Assembly: GCA_937916565.1 (NCBI GenBank)
Contig: CALFSR010000082.1
Coordinates: 1-6,470 of the forward strand
Source: an uncultured Bacillota bacterium
Lineage (GTDB): Bacteria > Bacillota > Limnochordia > Limnochordales > ZCTH02-B6
Reading direction: 5' to 3'
DNA: 6,470 nucleotides
Both the position numbers and the translations under genes were made by a program. Numbering within the stretch: position 1 is the first letter of the stretch; each line of letters starts with the position of its first letter. Of this stretch, positions 1 through 4,860 are shown piece by piece. The notes beneath the pieces are model-generated. The model worked only from the letters and a program-made list of their open reading frames with translations. It did not search any database and was not told where the DNA came from.

Positions 1-898
1 CGATGCGCACGTTGCCGAGCCGTTCCAGCACCTGCACCAGGGCCTGCGTGCCGTCATCGTCTCCACCGTATGCTTCCACGCCCGCGAGGAGCTGGTGCAC
101 AAGGCTTGTGCCCGGCAGCGGCAAGTGCATCTGCCCGGCGGCGTCCAGCGCCAGCCGCAAGTCCTTCTGCTGCAACCGCACCATGAAACCGGGGCGGTAA
201 TCGCCGCGCAGCACCCGCGGCGCCAAGTTGTCCAGCGCCCATGAGCCGGCGGCGCCGGCCCGCACGACGGCCAGCATCTTTTCTAGGTCGACGCCCGCCT
301 TGGCGGCGAAGGCGAGCCCTTCGCTCATGGCCAACAGGTTCAGCGCCACGATCACCTGGTTGCACAGCTTGCACAGCTGGCCCATGCCATGATCGCCCAC
401 GTGGACGATGGTGCGCCCCATGGCCTCCAGCACCGGCCGGCACCGCGCGGCTACGTCGGCCTTGCCGCCCACCATAATCGATAACGTTCCGTCCCGGGCC
501 CCGACATCGCCGCCCGTCACAGGCGCGTCCAGCATATCGATGCCGCGCTCGGCCAACTGCCGGGCAATCCGGCGGGTCACGGCCGGTGAAATGGTGCTCA
601 TGTCGATGACGACCGCGCCCGGGCGGGCGCCTTCGATGACACCGTCCGGGCCCAGGATGACCTGCTCCACGTCGGGCGAATCCGTCACCATCGTGATGAT
701 TACGTCCGCGTCCCTAGCGGCGTCCTTGGGTGAAGAAGCCGCCCGGGCGCCGGCCGCAACCAGCGGCTCCATCCGGGCTGCAGTGCGGTTCCAGACGGCT
801 ACCGTGAACCCCCGGCGCAGAAGATTATGGGCCATCGAGCGGCCCATAATGCCAAGTCCGATAAACCCGATGCGCGTTGGCCGCGCAGATTCCGCCAC
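1..898 (-). CDS. NAD(P)-dependent beta-hydroxyacid dehydrogenase (3-hydroxyisobutyrate dehydrogenase / 2-hydroxy-3-oxopropionate reductase family), 3' end cut by window
   Basis: Cytosolic oxidoreductase expected to interconvert a beta-hydroxyacid and its semialdehyde with NAD(P). Reading from the GTG at 898 gives 299 codons without a stop, close to the usual full length of about 290-300 residues, so only the last few residues can be missing. The Rossmann motif is at residues 11-19 (GFIGLGIMG). The substrate-binding signature DAPVTGGDVGA is at 124-134, followed by GTLSIMVGG (137-145). The catalytic-lysine block is GMGQLCKLCNQ (171-181), with Lys177 and Asn180 in the family positions. A helical C-terminal domain contains QQKDLRLAL. 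The GTG start is chosen because AGGAGG lies at 909-914 and the Rossmann fold begins ten residues in. It diverges from the sugar kinase gene. Family assignment is firm; whether the substrate is tartronate semialdehyde, methylmalonate semialdehyde or succinic semialdehyde cannot be told here. Confidence 0.93.
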   Translation of the reverse strand, partial: MAESARPTRIGFIGLGIMGRSMAHNLLRRGFTVAVWNRTAARMEPLVAAGARAASSPKDAARDADVIITMVTDSPDVEQVILGPDGVIEGARPGAVVIDMSTISPAVTRRIARQLAERGIDMLDAPVTGGDVGARDGTLSIMVGGKADVAARCRPVLEAMGRTIVHVGDHGMGQLCKLCNQVIVALNLLAMSEGLAFAAKAGVDLEKMLAVVRAGAAGSWALDNLAPRVLRGDYRPGFMVRLQQKDLRLALDAAGQMHLPLPGTSLVHQLLAGVEAYGGDDDGTQALVQVLERLGNVRI

Positions 899-903
899 GG
901 CGT

Positions 904-914
904 CCCCTCCTCCT
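904..914 (-). promoter_or_regulatory. Ribosome binding site that fixes the GTG start of the dehydrogenase gene
   Basis: On the minus strand this reads AGGAGGAGGGG, a strong Shine-Dalgarno tract. Its purine run ends five bases before the GTG at 898-896. No ATG sits in a better position, so it supports the non-ATG start. Confidence 0.75.
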
Positions 915-974
915 CGTGCCGGTCCAGCCCCGGCTCTTTGCTCCGCTTCTGGCGCGAGGATGGCAATTCCTGCC

Positions 975-1004
975 CTGACACGGGCCAGACCGGCGTGTTA
1001 TAAC
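975..1004 (+). promoter_or_regulatory. Sigma70-type promoter with extended -10, for the PfkB-family kinase gene
   Basis: A -35-like CTGACA (975-980, five of six to TTGACA) is followed by TATAAC (999-1004, five of six to TATAAT) after 18 bases; alternatively TTATAA at 998 gives 17. TG at 996-997 followed by one base makes it an extended -10. Transcription would begin near 1011 and leave a leader of about 45 bases before the ATG at 1056. This is the best promoter-like sequence in the window. It is called by eye and not tested. Confidence 0.6.
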
Positions 1005-1005
1005 A
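996..1005. repeat. Perfect palindrome TGTTATAACA over the divergent -10 element
   Basis: The ten bases are identical on both strands, so each strand shows TG-T-TATAAC, an extended -10. The same element could therefore open for the dehydrogenase gene on the minus strand (start 898) as well as for the kinase gene on the plus strand. On the minus strand no good -35 hexamer sits 16-18 bases upstream (the candidates are CAGTGT-like), so minus-strand use would rely on the extended -10. It could instead be a repressor half-site overlap. Confidence 0.45.
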
Positions 1006-1042
1006 GGATCGGGTTGTCCACACTGCCACATGCCTCAGCCCG

Positions 1043-1049
1043 AGGAGGT
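1043..1049 (+). promoter_or_regulatory. Ribosome binding site AGGAGGT of the kinase gene; decides the start
   Basis: AGGAGGT lies six bases upstream of the ATG at 1056 and fixes that ATG as the start. The same open frame extends upstream to 408, but that part runs through the promoter and antisense to the dehydrogenase gene. The site is flanked by a CCTCCC run (1050-1055) that could pair weakly with it (stem GAGG/CCTC, loop AGGT). Confidence 0.8.
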
Positions 1050-1055
1050 CCTCCC

Positions 1056-2186
1056 ATGGCCATACCCTTCGCCGAAGCCGCCGCCCGCGCGGTCCAGTCC
1101 TTGACGCAGCAAAACGCCCGGCCTGAAAGTATCCGGGCCGTCGTCGGCCTGGACGGGTTCGTGGATGAGATCTTGTGCGTCGTGGACCAGCGCGCCGACG
1201 CGCAGCACTTCACACCCGTGCCCACCATCGCCAAGCTCGCGGAGCGCATCGCCGCGGCGGCTGGATTCAGCACCAACATGGAGCTCGTACCCCGCGCCGT
1301 CAAGCTGGGCGGCAACGGGCCCATCATGGCGCTTGCCCTGGCGAAAAGCGGCGCCGGCGTAACGTGCATCGGCACCCTTGGATTGCCCGAGCCCCATCCT
1401 GTCTTCAACGAGCTGGCCCAACGAGCCACGATTATATCGGTGGCCAACCCCGGCCACACCCAGGCCCTTGAGTTTCAAGACGGCAAGCTCATGCTCGGCA
1501 GGCTCGAGAACCTCTACGGCTTATCCTGGGATGGGCTGCTCACCCGCGTGCCCGTGGACCGCTGGGTTGAGTTCTGCGGCGCTGCACGGCTTGTCGCGAT
1601 GACCAACTGGACCATGATCCCGGCCATGACCGATATTTGGCGCCGTTTTCTCGCAGAGGTCGCGCCGCGTTTGCCGGAGGCCGCGCCCCGCCGGATCGCC
1701 TTCTTTGACCTCGCTGATCCCCAGAAGCGGTCACCCGAGGAAATCCGCGAGGCCTTGGCCGTGTTGCGCAACTTCCGGCCCTACTTCACCACCTATCTCG
1801 GCCTTAACCGCAAGGAGGCGGTCGAGGTGGGGCGTGCCCTCGGAATCGAGGATGAAACCCAGCCTGGAGCACCGCTTGAGGCGGCGACGCGGGCCCTCGC
1901 GGCTGCGTTGGACATTGACGGGGTCATCATCCACCCCACCGACCGCGCCTCCGCGTCCATTGACGGCGGCTACTGGGAGGTCGAAGGGCCGTACACGCCC
2001 ACGCCCAAGCTCACTACGGGAGCGGGCGACAACTTCAATGCCGGCTGCTGCCTAGGCTTGGCCCTGGGCCTCGATGCGCAGGATGCTCTGACCCTCGGCG
2101 TCGCCACCTCGGGATGGTACGTGCGCAACGCCGCAAGCCCCACGTTCGGGGAGCTCATACAGTTTCTCGGGACACCGGGCGTATGA
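1056..2186 (+). CDS. PfkB/ribokinase-family carbohydrate kinase, substrate unknown
   Basis: A 376-residue protein expected to phosphorylate a sugar or related alcohol with ATP in the cytosol. The C-terminal PfkB signature is clear: TTGAGDNFNAG, with the anion-hole GAGD at residues 322-325 and Asp325 as catalytic base. An NxxE magnesium motif is present as N251-R-K-E254. The N-terminus carries GLDGFVDEI (31-39) and a glycine pair, GGNGPIMALALAKSG (from residue 85). The usual family form is GGxxxN with Asn five residues after the first Gly; here that position is Ile90 and an Asn sits at 87 instead. The protein is longer than typical ribokinases (about 300-320). It is divergent from a beta-hydroxyacid dehydrogenase, so a role in sugar or sugar-acid catabolism is possible. 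Its TGA directly abuts the stop of the convergent ParB-like gene. Family is secure, substrate is not. Confidence 0.9.
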   Translation: MAIPFAEAAARAVQSLTQQNARPESIRAVVGLDGFVDEILCVVDQRADAQHFTPVPTIAKLAERIAAAAGFSTNMELVPRAVKLGGNGPIMALALAKSGAGVTCIGTLGLPEPHPVFNELAQRATIISVANPGHTQALEFQDGKLMLGRLENLYGLSWDGLLTRVPVDRWVEFCGAARLVAMTNWTMIPAMTDIWRRFLAEVAPRLPEAAPRRIAFFDLADPQKRSPEEIREALAVLRNFRPYFTTYLGLNRKEAVEVGRALGIEDETQPGAPLEAATRALAAALDIDGVIIHPTDRASASIDGGYWEVEGPYTPTPKLTTGAGDNFNAGCCLGLALGLDAQDALTLGVATSGWYVRNAASPTFGELIQFLGTPGV

Positions 2187-3137
2187 TCAGGAAACGTGGT
2201 GCTTGGCCCGGCCCCGGCGGCTGCGGGTGGGCTTCGCCGCCGGCGGCGGGTTGATGAGGCGGTCGATGGCCTGCTCCGTCATCTCCTGGAGCTCGCGAAA
2301 CCGGGCAATCAACTGCTCTCGCTGGGCTTCGGTGAGGAACCGCCCGGACATATGGCGCATCCGCTTGAGCATGGCCGTCGACCGCTCCACCGCCTGGACG
2401 AGTTGCTTGAGATTTTGCTCATCGGGGCGCAGTTCCTCCTGCTCGGCACCCCCGCCGGGCTCGTCGAGGCTCGGGCGGATCACGCGCACGGCGTCCCGGA
2501 TAGACATGTGGCGGTTCTCCCGGATGATGCGGGCGACTTCGCGGGTTTCCGCCTTGCTCAGCTGGTAAAACAACACCGCGTCCAGCAAGGCGTTGACAAT
2601 GCCCGGCGCCCCGAGGCGGGCCGCGAGCGCTCGCGCTTCAGCGACGTGGGAGACCGTCAAAGGTGAGTCGCCGCCCGCCGCGTTCTCCACGACCAGCCGT
2701 TGGTAGCGCTCGTCCACTTCCAATAGGTCCAGCCAGTCGGTGATGGTGGTGCGAGGAATGCCCAGCTTCTGGGCGGCCGCCCGCTTGGAAAGCCCCGCGG
2801 CGTCCATATATGCCTTCACCGCCGTGGCCTTCTCCAGGGGATTCAAGTCCTCCCGCTGCAGGTTTTCCACGACTGGCACCTGGATCGCCGGCGCGTCTCC
2901 GGCGAGGATGATCGCCGGCACTTCCACAAGACCCGTCGCCGCCGCCGCCAGAAGCCGCCGGTAGCCCGCGACCAACCGGTAGGAGCCGTCCTCGCACGGG
3001 CGGACGAGGATCGGGTGGAGCATGCCTACCTCCGCAATGGAACGGCCCAGGAGCGCAACGCTGTCCAGGCTGCGCAAGCCGCGGGCCTGGCTCGGGTCTT
3101 GGCGCACGCGATCGATGGGTACCATTACCAGTTGCAT
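2187..3137 (-). CDS. ParB/Spo0J-like DNA-binding protein, orphan (no parA neighbour)
   Basis: A 316-residue protein with the ParB order of parts. The N-terminal ParB/Srx domain (about 3-90) contains VPIDRV, SIAEVGMLHPILVRP (33-47) and YRLVAGYRRLLAA (53-65). ENLQREDLNPLEKA (91-104) is the conserved box after it. A helix-turn-helix lies near 116-136 (LSKRAAAQKLGIPRTTITDW). The C-terminal third differs from typical ParB: an acidic linker, a long predicted coiled coil (about 235-296) and a basic tail (KPTRSRRGRAKHH). Canonical ParB proteins bind CTP through GERRxRA; here Glu is replaced by Tyr59 and the sequence reads GYRRLLA, so nucleotide use may be altered. The start at 3137 is chosen over an in-frame ATG ten codons upstream because GGGAGGG precedes it by eight bases. 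It could be a chromosome-partition paralogue, a nucleoid-occlusion (Noc)-like factor or a transcription regulator. Confidence 0.88.
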   Translation of the reverse strand: MQLVMVPIDRVRQDPSQARGLRSLDSVALLGRSIAEVGMLHPILVRPCEDGSYRLVAGYRRLLAAAATGLVEVPAIILAGDAPAIQVPVVENLQREDLNPLEKATAVKAYMDAAGLSKRAAAQKLGIPRTTITDWLDLLEVDERYQRLVVENAAGGDSPLTVSHVAEARALAARLGAPGIVNALLDAVLFYQLSKAETREVARIIRENRHMSIRDAVRVIRPSLDEPGGGAEQEELRPDEQNLKQLVQAVERSTAMLKRMRHMSGRFLTEAQREQLIARFRELQEMTEQAIDRLINPPPAAKPTRSRRGRAKHHVS

Positions 3138-3210
3138 CGGTGTGTCCCTCCCGCCATCGTGCAACATCCCGGTAAAGGATGTCTACACTGCGTTCCACGC
3201 TGCCTCCGTC

Positions 3211-3239
3211 TTTCCTTCCCAAGGGACTTGTGGTATACT
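3211..3239 (+). promoter_or_regulatory. Extended -10 promoter for the XRE regulator gene
   Basis: TATACT (3234-3239) matches the -10 consensus at five of six positions and has TG one base upstream (3231-3232). The hexamer 17 bases upstream, TTTCCT (3211-3216), matches TTGACA at only three positions, so the extended -10 would carry the promoter. The expected leader to the ATG at 3304 is about 60 bases. Confidence 0.55.
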
Positions 3240-3277
3240 GCTCCAAAATCCGCCTGCTTGTCCATTCTATGGATCTG

Positions 3278-3289
3278 CATACCGGCATG
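3278..3289. repeat. Imperfect 12-bp palindrome in the XRE leader, possible operator
   Basis: CATACCGGCATG is a palindrome with one mismatched pair. It lies between the proposed promoter and the ribosome binding site of the XRE regulator, where an autoregulatory operator could sit. Short palindromes of this quality arise by chance, so this is only a candidate. Confidence 0.2.
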
Positions 3290-3303
3290 AGGGAGTGATG
3301 GCC

Positions 3304-3756
3304 ATGTCCGGCTCGCGCATTGGAGAGCGCATTCGCCGCACGCGGGAGGAGCTAGGCCTTTCCGGGACCAAGCTGGCCCGGATGATCGGCAAGTCCCAGC
3401 CCTATATCTCCGACCTTGAGCGCAGCCAACGCGTCCCGTCCTTGCGCACCTTGCAGGCGCTAGCGGAGGCCTTGGGCAAGCCGGTTTCATACTTCCTCGC
3501 CGACGACGACACGGAAGCGCCCGTCTCGGGAACGGTGGCCATGCCCCGCGTCTTGCAACTGAAACGGGCCCTTGCGGAGCGCATCACCGACCAGCTGTTG
3601 GCCTCGCGGGTGCTCGAGCGCCAGTCAGGCGCCGGGAGCAACGACTCCCGGCGTGAGGAGCTCGTTCGGGTCATCGAGCAGGCAATCCTCAACGCCTACC
3701 ACGACCTGGTCGAAAGCGGCGATCCGGAAGAAAACCGCCTCGCTTCCCTGGGGTAA
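3304..3756 (+). CDS. XRE-family helix-turn-helix transcriptional regulator
   Basis: A 150-residue cytosolic DNA-binding protein. Residues 6-65 form a typical XRE/Cro domain: IGERIRRTREELGLS, then TKLARMIGKSQPYISDLERS, where 32-40 is the recognition helix, then PSLRTLQALAEALGKPVSYFL. This resembles SinR-type regulators. After a short acidic linker (67-71), residues about 80-150 look helical and match no ligand-binding domain I know; they may dimerise. In-frame alternatives are ATG at 3298 and GTG at 3295. The ATG at 3304 is chosen because GGGAG (3291-3295) is eight bases upstream of it and too close to the others. It diverges from the ParB-like gene and ends 92 bases from the convergent envelope operon. 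Self-regulation, or control of the ParB-like gene, is likely by analogy but not shown. Confidence 0.9.
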   Translation: MSGSRIGERIRRTREELGLSGTKLARMIGKSQPYISDLERSQRVPSLRTLQALAEALGKPVSYFLADDDTEAPVSGTVAMPRVLQLKRALAERITDQLLASRVLERQSGAGSNDSRREELVRVIEQAILNAYHDLVESGDPEENRLASLG

Positions 3757-3759
3757 GGA

Positions 3760-3797
3760 GACGGGCGCCGCACGGAAAAACGCCGCCGGCGCCCGTC
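3760..3797. terminator. Hairpin between convergent transcripts, probable terminator
   Basis: GACGGGCGCCG (3760-3770) and CGGCGCCCGTC (3787-3797) are perfect 11-bp inverted repeats around a 16-base loop. The hairpin starts four bases after the TAA of the XRE gene and lies 51 bases beyond the end of the minus-strand 306-aa gene, so it could serve both. Neither side has a clean T-run: the plus strand continues ATTGCCTTCC. If it terminates, it is not a textbook intrinsic terminator. Confidence 0.6.
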
Positions 3798-3847
3798 ATT
3801 GCCTTCCTCAAACAAACATCACGCCCTCTGGCAGGCGCCCGCGGACC

Positions 3848-4768
3848 TCACCGGACCGGCGTCAGCGACAGCCCCTGCACTTGGGTCTCGCGATCAACCT
3901 CCACGTAGAACTGCGTCCCAACGGGAACCATATGCTCCTGGCCTTGCACAAAGAACCCGCCTACGAGCCCAATCGGCCCCAGCAGGACGACGCCGGCCAT
4001 GGAGGCCGCCACCGCCAGTTCCTGGTTTTGCTGTGCCGCACGGGTGGACACGTTCAGCTGTACCCGTGTCCCGTCAATGGCCGGCACGGTGCCCCAGTTC
4101 ACTTCCACCCGTCCGGCTTGTCCAAAGCGCCCCGCGGCCTGAACCGCGGTCACCTCACCCTCACCCTCGGCGCCGGCCGGGATGGTGATCCGGTCATCGA
4201 TGATGACATCCTCCACAACCCGGTAGCGAACCCGCTGCCCGACCCGGCTGTTGCCCGAGTGGATCTCGGTCAGAAGGTGAATTTTGACCAGCGTTTCCTT
4301 AGGAACCGTCACGCTGCGTACGTTGAGCTGCCCCTCCGGCCAAACAAGCTCCACGAGGGACCGTACGCGCTCGGCCAGCGGCAACTGCTGCGTCGTCCCA
4401 AGCAGGCTGCGCTCCAGGTCCTCGATACGCCGGGTCAAGGCAACGCCGGTGCTCAGGCGCTGGAAGACGAGATACTCTACCACATTCAGCTGCAGGGCGA
4501 CGGAGTACGGACCGCCGCCGACGCCCGTCAAGTAGCCGTAGACATCCTGAATGCGAACAAGCAGCGGCCCGGTTTGGGCATCTCCGTAGACATCCCGCTC
4601 GAGGCGCGCTACCCGCTCCACCAGTGACCCCGCCTGCTCCGAACCGTAGATGGCCCGCTCCGCTGCCGCCAGCATTCCCGGCAGTGACGACTCCTGCGCG
4701 GGCACCGCGGGCGCGAGCGTAAGCAACACCATCAGTGCCAGCAGGCCGGCCGTTGCCTTTTTGATCAT
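3848..4768 (-). CDS. Secreted/envelope protein with four ~20-residue 'YG' repeats and a hydrophobic C-terminal segment
   Basis: A 306-residue protein that I cannot assign to a named family. Residues 1-24 are a signal peptide (MIKK, hydrophobic core, APAVPA before Gln25), so it acts outside the cytoplasmic membrane. Residues 34-135 hold four copies of a repeat in which Glu lies four residues before an aromatic or Leu (Y41, Y61, F102, L123) and Arg eleven after it (R52, R72, R113, R134). Residues about 145-240 look beta-rich, with VGQRVRYRV, ITIPAGAEGEGEV and DGTRVQLN. Residues 251-276 are a Gly-rich hydrophobic stretch long enough to cross a membrane, followed by VPVGTQFYVEVD. The start at 4768 is chosen because GGGGAGGT lies nine bases upstream and the signal peptide begins there; an in-frame ATG at 4846 would bury it. 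The gene lies 92 bases behind the SLH/beta-barrel gene, so a shared envelope role is likely. Confidence 0.8.
   Translation of the reverse strand: MIKKATAGLLALMVLLTLAPAVPAQESSLPGMLAAAERAIYGSEQAGSLVERVARLERDVYGDAQTGPLLVRIQDVYGYLTGVGGGPYSVALQLNVVEYLVFQRLSTGVALTRRIEDLERSLLGTTQQLPLAERVRSLVELVWPEGQLNVRSVTVPKETLVKIHLLTEIHSGNSRVGQRVRYRVVEDVIIDDRITIPAGAEGEGEVTAVQAAGRFGQAGRVEVNWGTVPAIDGTRVQLNVSTRAAQQNQELAVAASMAGVVLLGPIGLVGGFFVQGQEHMVPVGTQFYVEVDRETQVQGLSLTPVR
4364..4669 (-). repeat. Coding repeat: four units of E-x3-[YFL]-G-like-x10-R
   Basis: The units centre on residues Y41, Y61, F102 and L123 of the 306-aa protein. Each has Glu at -4 and Arg at +11. The first, second and fourth also have Gly at +1 and Gln at +4. 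The first three share Gly at +6, and the first, second and fourth share Leu at +8. The spacing is 20, 41 and 21 residues, as if one unit between the second and third had decayed. Confidence 0.7.
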
Positions 4769-4806
4769 CCACCCAAGACCTCCCCGTCCGTGGTCTCCCC
4801 GTCCCC

Positions 4807-4847
4807 CAACCGTCGCCGGTTGCTTCATGCCTCCGTTGCGTCGCAAC
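4807..4847. repeat. Two small perfect hairpins in the gap between the two envelope genes
   Basis: CAACCG-TCGC-CGGTTG (4807-4822) is a six-pair stem with a four-base loop. GTTGCG-T-CGCAAC (4835-4847) is a 13-base palindrome with one central base. Both lie in the 92-bp spacer between the SLH gene and the 306-aa gene. They could be RNA stems affecting processing or relative expression, or a protein-binding site. There is no T-run to make a terminator. Confidence 0.4.
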
Positions 4848-4860
4848 TGTGCGTGGAAAA

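Larger units (their letters stand above)
3138..3303. promoter_or_regulatory. Divergent regulatory region between the ParB-like and XRE genes
   Basis: A 166-bp gap between two divergent DNA-binding-protein genes. The plus-strand promoter is annotated separately. For the minus strand only weak signals are seen: the TATA core at 3234-3237 also reads TATACC on the minus strand and would give a leader of roughly 90 bases, but the hexamer about 17 bases upstream (CAAGCA) is poor. No parS-like sequence (TGTTTCACGTGAAACA) is present. Confidence 0.4.

Noticed and set aside
408..1055. Upstream extension of the kinase reading frame to a 592-residue protein
   Set aside because: The extension lies antisense to the dehydrogenase gene and crosses the promoter. 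It is low-complexity Arg/Ala/Ser/Pro sequence, and a strong ribosome binding site marks the ATG at 1056.
2196..2666. Plus-strand open frames opposite the ParB-like gene
   Set aside because: They are antisense shadows without start signals or domains; the ParB motifs are unambiguous on the minus strand.
3022..3303. Extension of the XRE protein upstream to 3022
   Set aside because: It overlaps the ParB-like coding sequence and the promoter region and has no domain. The XRE fold starts right after the ATG at 3304.
3138..3303. Possible parS site near the ParB-like gene
   Set aside because: No sequence close to TGTTTCACGTGAAACA was found here or elsewhere in the window.
3572..4627. A 351-residue plus-strand open frame running from the XRE gene into the envelope operon
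   Set aside because: It crosses the XRE stop region and the hairpin in another frame and is antisense to the repeat protein, with no domain or ribosome binding site.
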